Shown here one piece after another: positions 28,001 to 36,145 of a stretch of 64,000 nt of DNA (positions are counted from its first letter, which is position 1; each line of letters begins with the position of its first letter). This DNA comes from Stenotrophomonas aracearum. GTDB taxonomy: Bacteria; Pseudomonadota; Gammaproteobacteria; Xanthomonadales; Xanthomonadaceae. The DNA lies in the NCBI RefSeq assembly GCF_031834615.1, contig NZ_CP115543.1:1623001-1687000 (forward strand), in the 5' to 3' direction. The notes below the pieces were generated by a model, which was not told the DNA's origin, did no database searches, and was given only the letters and a program-made list of their open reading frames with translations. The translations under genes and the position numbers were made by a program.

Positions 28001-31000
28001 ACCCAGGCGTCGGCCACCACCAGTTCCTGCAGCGTGTCGTCGTTGGTGACCAGGGCGCGTTCGACCGGGTCGTCCATTGCACTGCCACCGCCCGGGCCCG
28101 GCCGGTAGGTGTCGTAGAAGCGGGTCTCGAAGTCGATCAGGCGCGAGGGTACGATGCCGTGGCGCTTCAGGTACGTCTCACCGATGTCGACCGGGCGCTT
28201 CGACCACAGTGCCGGGTCGATGCCTGCTTCCTCAAGGGTCTGTGCGGCGATGTCCATGCGTCTGGGCGATTCGCTGGCCAGCTGCTGCACATGCAGCGCG
28301 TGGATGGCCTGGTCGGCCTGCAGCAGGGTGAGCGCGTCACTCACCTGTTGCCCGGTGGTGGCGTCGAGCCGCGTGAGGTTACCCGCTCCACCGCGCGCGG
28401 CCGCATACGCCAACGCCGCGGGTGCAAGCGCTCGCGCCCACGCATCGTGCAGGTCGTCGTGCCCGCCGGGTGTCTTCGCCGGCAGCGAGAGCTGCGCGGG
28501 CAGGGCACAGACCTCATCGAAGCGGCCCCCGCTGCAGGCGCCCGGTTGCATGCCGTCCAGCAGCGTCGCGCCATGCCGCAGGGCCACGCTCTGCAGCGAG
28601 CCGCCGTAGGTGAGCCAGTCGGGAATGCCGTCCACCATCAGTGCCGGCTGCTCCAGCTCGCTGGCCAGCATCCAGTACAGCACGCCCAGCGCGGCCGGCG
28701 ACGCCTCGCCGTTTTCATCCAACACCGCCAGGCGCAGTTCGTGGGCAAGGTGCGCAAACGGCACATCCACCACGTCGGCGGAGGCGAAGCGTTCGCGCAG
28801 CGCATCGATCCGGTCGCGGCCGATGTAGCGTTCCAGCATCAACTGCGCGAGCAGCGTCTGCGCGCCGCGCGCCGAACCGGTGTCTCCGGCGTCGCCACCC
28901 ACCCAACCGGCCTCCGCCAGCAGCGGTTGGCAGAACGCGGCGAACTGGCGGGTGCGTGCCATCAGCGCCCAGGCATTGGGTGCGGTCAACGGTTCGTCGT
29001 CACGGCCGTCGGCTTCGGGCGGATGCAGCAGCGACAGGCCGAATCCTTCAAGCAGGTCATCCAGCGCTGGCAGGTGCGCCGGATCGACGCGGGGCGTGTC
29101 CGGGCGGGGTGGGGCGTCCGACTGCACGATTGCTGCCAGCAGCGCATCCTCCGATGCGTCCGCGCCACGCGCTGGCACGTGGGGCGGCTGCAACAGCGGG
29201 AAGCTCACTGGCGCGCGCGCTGGTGGGACCCCGCGTGCGTCAGGCGGCAGCAGCACGGCGCCGAATGCCAACGCCTCATCTGCCGTCAGCGCCGGATGCA
29301 GCCGTTGCAGGTCGATTGCCAGCGACAATACCGGCGCAGCGTCCTTGGCAGGGTCGTGAGTGAGTCCTTTGGGATCTTCGCCGAGCGACAGCTGCACCTC
29401 AGCCGACGCGCCCAACATCGCTGCGCAGGTGCTGGGCGACAACGGCGCCTCGCGGTCCAGCCGCGTGCCGGCGCTGCGCCCGGCAACCGAGCGTTGCAGG
29501 TGCTGCCAGGCGACCCGCTGCGCATCGTCGCTGGCGCACCACTGGTCCAGCGCCTGCGGTGCCTCCATGACCCGCGCCCACAGCGCTGGCGGAGCCTGTG
29601 TCCCGCGCGTTCCAGCAGTTGCAGCCAACGCGTGCTCGACGGCATTGACCACGCCCTCGCGGTTGGTGCGCATGCCGGGCGTTCGCCATAACGATGCCAG
29701 TTCCCGCTCAGGCAGCAGGCTCAGCCACTCGTCCGGCGACAGGTGCCAGGTGGAGCCGCGCTGGAACTCGTCGCGCCAGTGGCCGAATGCTTCAGCGCCT
29801 GGCGCGCTGGCCAGTTGCCGGAAGAACCCGTGAACCAGCTCTGGCGTAACGTCGTCCGCGCCGATGTCCAACATCTGCGCCACCAGCCGGCGTGTCTCAC
29901 TGCCGCGCATCAGGCGCATCAGGTCGCGGGCCTGCTGCTGCGGCTCGTCTGCGATCCGGTCGCGACCGAGCAGGTGACGCAGCACGGCGGCCGGCAGGGG
30001 CAGGGTGACCGTCATCGGCAGCAGCAACGGCCGCAGGCGCTCGGGATTTCGTGCAAGGTCCAGCGCTTCCAGCGGGTCCAGGGCGGGGGACGCGTGGGCG
30101 CCACCGGTCCACGCGAAGAAGCCCGCATAGGCAGGGTAGGCAGTGCGGTACCACGGGTCGGCCTGTGCCATCGGCAGGTCCAGCCCCGAATACAGCTGCA
30201 GCAGCGGGGCGATCAGTTCACCCGTCAGCACGCGCAGGTCGTTGCGGCGGGGATCGATCACCGACTGCAGCGGCGGTTCCAGGTCTTCGTAGCGGGCCAG
30301 CGACGCGGCCACCTGGTGGAACAGCACGCCCAGTTCGGTCACCCAGTGCGTGCCGGCCACGGCAGCCTTGCGCTCGAGGTGGTCGCGCCAGTCGGCAGCG
30401 CCGGGCGGCTTGCCGCGCCAATCCCAGTATCTGCCGAAGCGCAGTGCATCGACCTCACCGCGCAGCGTGACCAGCAGGTCTGCCAGCAGGGTATCTGCGC
30501 TGTCGAGCAGATCGAACGTTCTTTCGTCCAGCAACGCAGGTTGCGCCTGTACCAGCCAGGCCCGCATCTGTCCGGTACTGGAGCCGTGCGGCAGCGGTTT
30601 GCCGTAGGCGAGGTGCATGCGCGCACGGTGTGCCTGCAGCTGCGCATCGGTCATCGGCGTTGCCAGGCGGCCGGCCACGGTATCGGTACGCCAGGCCAAC
30701 GTATCGAAGTGCGCATGCGCGGCGACCAACGCGTTGGCGTCCTGTTCCTGCACGTACGCGACGGCGGCGCGACCAATGCAGGCCAGGCTGTGCAGCGCCC
30801 TGCGTTCGCCTTCGGCGTGCGGGTGCTGGGTGAGCTGTTCCAGCATGCGGGTGAACGCGTAAGCGCGTGCGCTGGCGCCGCCGTCGGCCAGGCTGCGGCG
30901 GGCGCCTTCCGGCAGCATCGGCAGCGTCTGCAGCGCGTCATACCATGCGCGTGCCGGCTTGGATGCGAAGAAGGAAGCCAGTGCGTCCGCGCTGGGTGCC

Positions 31001-32739
31001 CGGTGCTGCAGGTCCAGCCCGGCCTGCGCGAATGCGTCGGTGACGGCTGCATGCAGGCCACCCAGCGTGCGAGGCACCTGCCAGTCCAGCGCGTTCCACC
31101 AGTCGCCGGGCGCAAGGCGGTCGAGCAGCGGCGCCTGCACCAGCAGCGGCAACCGACCGTCGACCCGGATCATCTCCTGGGCGACCGCGCCATGGCACGG
31201 CAGCGCGGCGGGCGCGGGGGCGGCCGGTCGGCCGAGGTCGGTCAGCGCGCCGGCATCGGCGCGCGGCGCGCGCGTGCGGTGGTGAAGCATCGGCGTCGCC
31301 GTGGAAGCCGGGTCGATATCATGCACGGGGCACATCCCGTCTGTCGGCGCGGCTTTTGGGGCGTCGGGCGCTGTCAACGTCGTCGTTCCGGTGGGTTGAC
31401 GTGCGAGGAATGCGCCGATCCCTGCGCTCTGCTCGCGCAACATGCCGGGTACGTTATGCGGCGCCTCCCAGCACTGACCGCGCAGCGCGACAGCAGTCCC
31501 CATCTGCGGGCGGCCAAGCAGCGCGCTGGTGTCGTCCACGAGCGGCGTTTCACCCACCATCGGCGTGCAGGCCAGGATGTTGACCGGCCGCGCCCACGCA
31601 CCGCCAAGCCCATAAGGCTGCGCGGTATTCGCGACCGCTTCGGGCGTCGGCAGGGTCCTGCTGCCCAGCAGCCTCGCGCTTTTCGCAGCAGTAAAGCTGA
31701 GGTCCGCGCCGCCCTTCACCAGCTGCGGAAGCTGCCATGGAAGGCTGAGCAGGCTGACGGCTGCGCGCGCAGGGCTGTCGTAGCGGCCCAGGGGCTGCGC
31801 GGGAGCGGGGGTATCGAGATCGGCCTGTTGCGCCACGGCCAGCAGCTGCATGGCCAGCGGAGGCGCCTTTTCGAACGCCACTGTCGCCGTGGAGGGTACA
31901 TTGGACCCGGTGCGCGTCGTGACCTGCTGCATCGCCGACAGTCGTGCACGAACGTCCGCAATCGACGCGGCATCGCCCGCGTGGGCAAACACCGTGCGCA
32001 GACCGGCGCGCGGATCGAGCAGGCCGGCATCGCGTTGTTCGTGCCGGCGCACCCACTTCATCGCCCCCTGCAGCGCCTGGGCGGTTGCGGCAGGTGCCAG
32101 TTCTGCCAGCAGCTTCGCCACGGCGCCATGGCGTTTGTCGGTATCCAGACCACCGTACTGCGTGCGCTGGTGGTCGAGCGCAATCTGCCGTGCGTCCGCC
32201 TCCGCATCGCGTGCACGCGGGCCGGCAAGCATCTCCTGCCAAGCAGCCGGCGTCTTGTCCAAGGGCCGATACAGCGCATCGCGCAGACGCTGCAACAGCG
32301 GATCGCGGCCGGAAACAGCGGCACTCAAGCGCGCCCTTTCGGCAACGCATTCCACTTCCCAGTGCGCCTGCGGCAGGCGCAGGGCATACAGCAGCACGCA
32401 GCGCCAGGCGGCGGCCTCGTCGTCGCTGCAGGAGGGAAGTACGCATTGAGCGGCCAGCCACTCCGACAGCGCATCGCCGAGCGGGCTGCCCGGCAACCCG
32501 CCGTCGAGCAAGCTCCCGATCAGCGTGGTATCGATCGGCCCCCTGGACAGCGCGTCCGCCAATGAATCCAGCTGTGCGGGCGGCACGCCCACCAGCGACA
32601 GCGTCGTCGCGTCGCGATTACGTACCTGCCACGGTGCCGCCGTTGGGCGCGTCTGCTCCTGGACGGGGGCAGGGGTGCGCTGCGCGGCAGCCGTGCACTT
32701 GGATGCGGTAGGGCAAGGGGACAGGTTCGGCACAGGCAT
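25057..32739 (-). CDS. Giant protein with C-terminal toxin-type deaminase motif
   Basis: About 2,560 aa if started at MPVPNLSPCPTASKC (ATG 32739); the open frame beyond that runs into the serine-hydrolase gene and is rejected. There is no signal peptide and no clear ribosome-binding site. I recognise no domain in roughly the first 2,380 residues, which are Ala/Leu-rich and largely helical, with a hydrophobic/Cys segment (LVPGLSCVEQLRAGDFSAGTIGGCVMDV) as seen in the middle of very large bacterial toxins. The last 176 residues match the pattern of BURPS668_1122-type deaminase toxins: a beta-strand pair, D2468-S-E2470 then C2495-A-S-C2498 in LLDTCASCGGVV, followed by RFRFPDADFSIHYL. Zn2+ would be held by Asp/His-position plus the two Cys, with Glu2470 catalytic. 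I infer a nucleic-acid base deaminase; delivery route and target are unknown. Confidence 0.7.
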   Translation of the reverse strand: MPVPNLSPCPTASKCTAAAQRTPAPVQEQTRPTAAPWQVRNRDATTLSLVGVPPAQLDSLADALSRGPIDTTLIGSLLDGGLPGSPLGDALSEWLAAQCVLPSCSDDEAAAWRCVLLYALRLPQAHWEVECVAERARLSAAVSGRDPLLQRLRDALYRPLDKTPAAWQEMLAGPRARDAEADARQIALDHQRTQYGGLDTDKRHGAVAKLLAELAPAATAQALQGAMKWVRRHEQRDAGLLDPRAGLRTVFAHAGDAASIADVRARLSAMQQVTTRTGSNVPSTATVAFEKAPPLAMQLLAVAQQADLDTPAPAQPLGRYDSPARAAVSLLSLPWQLPQLVKGGADLSFTAAKSARLLGSRTLPTPEAVANTAQPYGLGGAWARPVNILACTPMVGETPLVDDTSALLGRPQMGTAVALRGQCWEAPHNVPGMLREQSAGIGAFLARQPTGTTTLTAPDAPKAAPTDGMCPVHDIDPASTATPMLHHRTRAPRADAGALTDLGRPAAPAPAALPCHGAVAQEMIRVDGRLPLLVQAPLLDRLAPGDWWNALDWQVPRTLGGLHAAVTDAFAQAGLDLQHRAPSADALASFFASKPARAWYDALQTLPMLPEGARRSLADGGASARAYAFTRMLEQLTQHPHAEGERRALHSLACIGRAAVAYVQEQDANALVAAHAHFDTLAWRTDTVAGRLATPMTDAQLQAHRARMHLAYGKPLPHGSSTGQMRAWLVQAQPALLDERTFDLLDSADTLLADLLVTLRGEVDALRFGRYWDWRGKPPGAADWRDHLERKAAVAGTHWVTELGVLFHQVAASLARYEDLEPPLQSVIDPRRNDLRVLTGELIAPLLQLYSGLDLPMAQADPWYRTAYPAYAGFFAWTGGAHASPALDPLEALDLARNPERLRPLLLPMTVTLPLPAAVLRHLLGRDRIADEPQQQARDLMRLMRGSETRRLVAQMLDIGADDVTPELVHGFFRQLASAPGAEAFGHWRDEFQRGSTWHLSPDEWLSLLPERELASLWRTPGMRTNREGVVNAVEHALAATAGTRGTQAPPALWARVMEAPQALDQWCASDDAQRVAWQHLQRSVAGRSAGTRLDREAPLSPSTCAAMLGASAEVQLSLGEDPKGLTHDPAKDAAPVLSLAIDLQRLHPALTADEALAFGAVLLPPDARGVPPARAPVSFPLLQPPHVPARGADASEDALLAAIVQSDAPPRPDTPRVDPAHLPALDDLLEGFGLSLLHPPEADGRDDEPLTAPNAWALMARTRQFAAFCQPLLAEAGWVGGDAGDTGSARGAQTLLAQLMLERYIGRDRIDALRERFASADVVDVPFAHLAHELRLAVLDENGEASPAALGVLYWMLASELEQPALMVDGIPDWLTYGGSLQSVALRHGATLLDGMQPGACSGGRFDEVCALPAQLSLPAKTPGGHDDLHDAWARALAPAALAYAAARGGAGNLTRLDATTGQQVSDALTLLQADQAIHALHVQQLASESPRRMDIAAQTLEEAGIDPALWSKRPVDIGETYLKRHGIVPSRLIDFETRFYDTYRPGPGGGSAMDDPVERALVTNDDTLQELVVADAWVSTNGPTTASRFESAFDAWRRTVETGLAGVIATVLEGLPAVDRRLIESSVCTPLRISLGDRHADRGLLLRCTPTQQGAEPVYFEIIPQAGVARRVWQDQALGSLVDTEGLFTGNAQRQRDGDLLEPLSGLTLAPYSSTVTGNGPHTFPLLARAAATDLWKERLDQAYTDELAQRTGLEQLHAQELQDLNALAEFLVPGLSCVEQLRAGDFSAGTIGGCVMDVVSTVAPVSEFFASTVRIVRTAGEHTITSIAAESVEALHKLGTSLAMQGGLGTVRNVVKGSQWVGSHAWETALQGADWLKRSLRSSPALQESTLALEHAIASGRVPKAVLQTRRAATPTLAEATLEDGSVVLVAARGTAWHRYDVFTGKPYGPRLDTFAFANELPPIIPVQHTDEGLQVALGDTPAQFLDHGNDDWEMLIGERGYRLNAQRTAFEQTATAEHRSGPGQWQELPSHCRSRRSLVVIPCVRQSRLRFIPDAARNLRLDQLPPERVDGIAAATREFTLDLAHTRPDSGETLRLMVHDGMVCSWTPSARAAAPQLVPLTAEQLDAMGLPTSVNYPATLEGTLSDHRMFGLHAGLPEDHAARLGHELPVVDVGALLPGIGDARRLRAIRVESPFLRALCIEPDDGVFYQAPLPAPGQTALHFTKMETGRDKAAINTYLRKSEGYRMDLLRPFLRQDEDNIARITYNYLRPTLPADLLERYPTYDAYAGYQAARGRPNALTGYARKVLNGEPQQATFVALARKHVPEWTALTTASGQERAAVAEILNAILPATGGKGDLAPITAASLAEPDAGRRIIAHLNGANLAIADVVRENGGREIYCALSGGKRSRKIYLKPTAALPDGTRLIDAGEAMKGKEPRSDITSLPVLRRDGDTRTVVFDREKDSERLIASSIEDGPPVKRFRLFSLLDTCASCGGVVVPQLRFRFPDADFSIHYLRTYGGPPRPVEALPPVANDLDPNPNLVTFFAQWRRERGLT

Positions 32740-32976
32740 GGAATCGTGACAGGCGCAGGGGCGCGGAAGGGCGCCGATCCTACGGATGGGTCTCAGCGCT
32801 GCAATCGACAACGCCAATGGAACCTGACTAAACGAGTGACTGCATACATCGAGATCGTTGCGGCATGGGGGATGCCGACAGTTGGCCGGTCCGCGCGGCC
32901 GGGAACGGCGACGTGTCGGTATCGGAATAGTTGTATCGGCTAGACTCGCCCCAACCTGGTTCGGGAGGTGCGTACG

Positions 32977-33993
32977 ATGAAGCGGACGTGGTCGACCCTG
33001 ATGCTGCTGACGATGGCGTGGGCAGCTCCCGTGCTGGCCAGCGATCCGCTGACCACCGTGCTGGCCCGCTGGGACCAGGACGAACATCCCGACCTGCGCG
33101 CGGTAGTGGTGATGCGCGACGGCCGGATCGTCGCCGAGCGCTATTACAACGGCGAAACCGCAGCCTCGCTGCACGATGTGCGCTCCGCCGGCAAAAGCGT
33201 CACCGCGCTGCTGGCCGGCATCGCCATCGACCAGGGCGCGTTGAAGAACGTGGACGAACGCGTCACCGCGCACTGGCCCGAGGCCGCTGGCAGCGCCGTG
33301 GGCGATGTGCGCCTGGACGACCTGCTGACCATGCGCTCCGGCCTGGCCGCCTTCGACGAAGATCCCGCCTCGCCCGGCAACGAAGACAAGCTCGACGAAG
33401 CCGCCGACCCGTTGGCCTTCGTGCTGGCAGTACCGCGCGCGACCCCGCCGGGCCAGGCCTATCGCTACAACTCGCTGACCAGCTATGTAGTGGGCGTGGA
33501 ACTGGCCAAGGCCACCGGCATGTCGATGGCCGACTTCGCCCGCACCAACCTGTTCACCCCGCTGGGCATCAGCCGATGGGAATGGGCCAGCGACGCCGCC
33601 GGGTACACCAAAGGGCAGGGCAACCTGTCGCTGACCGCGCGCGACTTCGCAACCCTGGGCGAGATGGTCCGGAACAAGGGCCTGTACAACGGCCGCCGCA
33701 TCGTCAGCGAGGCCTGGCTGAGCGAAGCATTGGCGCCCCGCGTGCCCATCGCCGACAGCGATCCGTATGCCGACCATTACGGCTATTTCTGGTACCACAA
33801 GGTCCACGACATCAACGGCCAGAAAGTTCCGGTGTCGTTCGCCTCCGGCAACGGCGGCAACAAGATCTACGTCATCCCCAGCCGAAATATGGTGGTGGCG
33901 ATCACCTCCAGCGCGTACGGCAGGGGTTACGGGCAACGGCGCTCGGAAGCGATCCTCAAGGCGCTGCTGTCAGCCGACACACCCGCGCCGTGA
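32977..33993 (+). CDS. Secreted serine hydrolase (class C beta-lactamase family)
   Basis: 338 aa from ATG 32977, which has GGGAGG 8 bases upstream (GTG 32968 is less likely). Signal peptide 1-21 (AAPVLA). The penicillin-binding fold motifs are visible: S70-A-G-K73 as SxxK, the YxN-like Y164 in YRYNSLTSY, and a C-terminal FASGNGGNKIYV replacing KTG/HxG. Such proteins are mostly esterases or D-amino-peptidases rather than resistance enzymes. The 237-base gap to the divergent giant gene holds both promoters but no motif I can name. Confidence 0.88.
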   Translation: MKRTWSTLMLLTMAWAAPVLASDPLTTVLARWDQDEHPDLRAVVVMRDGRIVAERYYNGETAASLHDVRSAGKSVTALLAGIAIDQGALKNVDERVTAHWPEAAGSAVGDVRLDDLLTMRSGLAAFDEDPASPGNEDKLDEAADPLAFVLAVPRATPPGQAYRYNSLTSYVVGVELAKATGMSMADFARTNLFTPLGISRWEWASDAAGYTKGQGNLSLTARDFATLGEMVRNKGLYNGRRIVSEAWLSEALAPRVPIADSDPYADHYGYFWYHKVHDINGQKVPVSFASGNGGNKIYVIPSRNMVVAITSSAYGRGYGQRRSEAILKALLSADTPAP

Positions 33994-34036
33994 GGTACTC
34001 TGGTCAGTCCCCCATGTCAGAACACCGGACCGCCCG

Positions 34037-34348
34037 ATGGATTACCAGCTGATCATCAAGTTCTGGCGCAAATCGCTGGACGACGAAGGCTTCCTGGCTA
34101 CGCTCGAAGCCGAACTGGGCGCGGCGCTGGGCAGCGCTGCGAAGCTGGACGGCTATGACGTCAGCGCGAAAGAGATCAACCTCTTCATGGACACCTCCGA
34201 CCCGCGCCCGACCTTCCGCAAGGCCAAGGACGTGCTGGAGCGGATGGGCGTGATGCACAGCGTGTCGGCCGCCTACCGGCTGGTCGGCGGCGCGCAGTTC
34301 ACCTCGGTCTGGCCGACCCGGATGGCACGGAAGTTCACGTTGCCCTGA
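34037..34348 (+). CDS. Conserved hypothetical protein, 103 aa
   Basis: Starts MDYQLIIKFWRKSLDDEGFLATLEAEL; no signal peptide or TM. The central DGYDVSAKEINLFMDTSDPRPTFRKAKDVL has the look of a compact alpha/beta fold. I do not recognise the family. It lies 43 bases behind the serine-hydrolase gene on the same strand, so co-transcription is possible. Confidence 0.7.
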   Translation: MDYQLIIKFWRKSLDDEGFLATLEAELGAALGSAAKLDGYDVSAKEINLFMDTSDPRPTFRKAKDVLERMGVMHSVSAAYRLVGGAQFTSVWPTRMARKFTLP

Positions 34349-34363
34349 GGCGGAAGACCGGCC

Positions 34364-35035
34364 TCAGTTGCCAACCGGGTTCAGATACAGCCGCGCACCA
34401 TCGGACTCGCGCTTGCCCGACCAGCGTCCACTGCGGTCCTGGCGGAACCGGCCAATCGTGGTGTTGCTGGTGTCGGTAATCAGCAACTGGTTGCCCGACA
34501 AAACCCAGCGGTTGGCCGGGAAGAAGCCATCCGGGCAGCCTGCGGGCACGTAGGCGCTGTGCCCACCGAACCACTCGGCGTCCTTGAGCTCGATGGTGCA
34601 GGTGTTGCCGTTTTCCTGGCCAAGCGTCCAGCGCCCCACCAGTTCTTCGCCCCAGCCGGGACGGCCGCCGTGATGGTTGCCATGATCGTGACCGTGCGAC
34701 CAATCGTCGTCATCGCCGCCCATGTCGATTTCCACCGAGCTGCCCTTGCTCTCGCTGCGCGACTCCGAATGCGAGCTGCCGCTGCTGGTGGATTGCTGGT
34801 TGAGCGAACCGAAGTTGCCGAACGCGGAGTCGCCGTTCTGATCGGAGCTGGTCGTTCCGTCCTGGTCCTGGCCGGTTGTCGACTGGCTGCTGGTGGTGGT
34901 CGTGCTGGAGCTGTCCTGCTCGCTGCTGGTGTGCTCCTCCATCGAACCGAACGACACGTCCTGGCCAAGGGCCACGGCCGGGGAGCCCAGCAGGAGCAGG
35001 GCGAGCAGAGGGATAGGGGGGAAGTTCGTTGCCAT
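34364..35035 (-). CDS. Secreted AprI/Inh-type protease inhibitor-like protein
   Basis: 223 aa from MATNFPPIPLLALLLL (ATG 35035, GGAGAAA upstream). Signal peptide 1-24. Residues about 25-105 are Ser/Thr/Gln low complexity, then a DDDD and His-rich stretch (SHGHDHGNHHGG). The C-terminal 95 residues (ELVGRWTLGQENGNTCTIEL...CPDG...W.LSGNQLLITD...GRFRQD...RLYLNP) match the Inh beta-barrel that inhibits secreted serralysin-type metalloproteases, including the two Cys. Normal Inh proteins lack the long linker. A periplasmic or surface protease-protection role is inferred. Confidence 0.75.
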   Translation of the reverse strand: MATNFPPIPLLALLLLGSPAVALGQDVSFGSMEEHTSSEQDSSSTTTTSSQSTTGQDQDGTTSSDQNGDSAFGNFGSLNQQSTSSGSSHSESRSESKGSSVEIDMGGDDDDWSHGHDHGNHHGGRPGWGEELVGRWTLGQENGNTCTIELKDAEWFGGHSAYVPAGCPDGFFPANRWVLSGNQLLITDTSNTTIGRFRQDRSGRWSGKRESDGARLYLNPVGN

Positions 35036-35103
35036 TGCTTTCTCCAGACGTAGACCGACGGGAACAGCGCGAGGCAAGCGGAGCACACCCGGCGTGAGCG
35101 GAT

Positions 35104-35263
35104 TGGCAATAAAAAAGCCGGGATCCCGTTGAAGGAGGTCCCGGCTCTTTGGGTCCTTGCGGACCGTCTTATGGTGGAGGTGGGCGGAATTGAACCGCCG
35201 TCCGAAGGCACTCCATCCCCGGTACTACATGCTTAGCTCACCGTTGGATCTCGTCCCGTGGCA
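35104..35263. repeat. Attachment-site direct repeat, distal end of the ssrA island
   Basis: 160 bases that match 40405-40564 with one difference (35124 t versus 40425 c). The stretch covers the last 92 bases of the tmRNA gene including CCA, plus the downstream terminator. Tyrosine recombinases commonly use the ssrA 3' end as target, so the two copies mark the island's ends. Confidence 0.88.
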
Positions 35264-35355
35264 CTGTGTGCATAGCGCACTCTAGGACAATCTGTTTTGA
35301 TGCCCTCGGCATGCACCAAACAACTTCACAACCTACGTTGATACAAGCGCCGCCC
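35172..35355 (-). pseudogene. Tag-less, internally deleted ssrA copy
   Basis: Read on the reverse strand, this has a complete tmRNA 3' end (acceptor CACCTCCACCA, T arm), then a diverged stretch (35264-35298) matching the pre-3' helix. It jumps directly to the block 35303-35334, which matches 40773-40804 of the real gene at 31 of 32 bases. About 167 bases are missing, including the tag reading frame and the pseudoknots. The 5' acceptor strand is GGGCGGC instead of GGGGGTG and cannot pair properly. It is probably an attachment-site relic; a functional small RNA is a less likely alternative. Confidence 0.75.
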
Positions 35356-35467
35356 GGCCACCTAAGCTGAACGATACAGGGTCCGGAGACTAGATCATCG
35401 GGCGAAGGCTGTTTTTTCTACATCAATTGATGTATAAAAAATGGACCCACTTCTGATCGGAGTTCCT

Positions 35468-36136
35468 ATGACCTTTGCCGCTAGCCCGCGCGTTGTAGTG
35501 GACCCGATTGAAATCGAGGATGACATCAGTGTTCGTTTTGGCGTATCGAGCACCGAACTCAAAGGAGTGGCCGAAATCATCCTCGACGGCTTCTCTAAAG
35601 TGTCGAGCCTCCATCCTAAGGGCTTTAACGGTATTAGAGGTTGGGCAGAGGGTTCGGCCGCGATCCGTGCGGTGCTCATTCCGAAAGGCTGGCATCCAGA
35701 AGACCCTCAGAACCAGCCCCGGATTGTTTCAAAGAAGTTGGGCGTAGCCTTCACGGTTAGTAGCGGCAGCTCGTTCACGGGCATAGAGACCAAAACGCCC
35801 CAGACTCGTAATGATAAGGGGTCGCAGACATCGAGTAGCGTCAGATTCAACGCAAAGCAAACGGAACTTTTCCCGGTGACTGGCCAGGTGATTCCTTTGC
35901 GGCCGCAACATGGCGACCAATCACTCTGGATCTTCCTGTACTACGTCGATCGTGACAACAAAGAACTTAGGTATGAGTTGTCTCAACCCACTGCGATGTC
36001 TGAGGTTGACAAGGTTTCTGAGTGGGCAGTTCGTTATGTCTTCCCGCCGTTGAAGTTTGACGCCGTGTGGGATAGTCAGGACGACGATCAGGATGATATT
36101 CCTGACATCGACATTGAAGTAATACCTAAGAAGTAG
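35468..36136 (+). CDS. Unknown island protein paired with ImmA/IrrE peptidase
   Basis: 222 aa from MTFAASPRVVV (ATG 35468, GGAG 5 bases upstream); a start at 35441 is possible. No signal peptide or TM. It appears mostly beta-rich with a strongly acidic tail (DSQDDDQDDIPDIDIE). I do not recognise it. It lies 9 bases ahead of the HTH-ImmA/IrrE gene on the same strand, so the two form an operon. Low GC and A/T-rich codons mark it as acquired. Confidence 0.7.
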   Translation: MTFAASPRVVVDPIEIEDDISVRFGVSSTELKGVAEIILDGFSKVSSLHPKGFNGIRGWAEGSAAIRAVLIPKGWHPEDPQNQPRIVSKKLGVAFTVSSGSSFTGIETKTPQTRNDKGSQTSSSVRFNAKQTELFPVTGQVIPLRPQHGDQSLWIFLYYVDRDNKELRYELSQPTAMSEVDKVSEWAVRYVFPPLKFDAVWDSQDDDQDDIPDIDIEVIPKK

Positions 36137-36145
36137 CCTGTAGAT

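Noticed and set aside
32740..33936. Extension of the giant gene to 2,959 codons
   Set aside because: It would overlap the serine-hydrolase gene, which has a signal peptide and SxxK motif; ATG 32739 is the last plausible start outside it.
34037..34348. 103-aa protein as immunity gene
   Set aside because: It is on the other strand, beyond the serine hydrolase, with no link to the giant gene apart from distance of about 1.3 kb.
34561..35053. Forward open frame of 164 codons opposite the Inh-like gene
   Set aside because: No ribosome-binding site and it mirrors the low-complexity coding strand.
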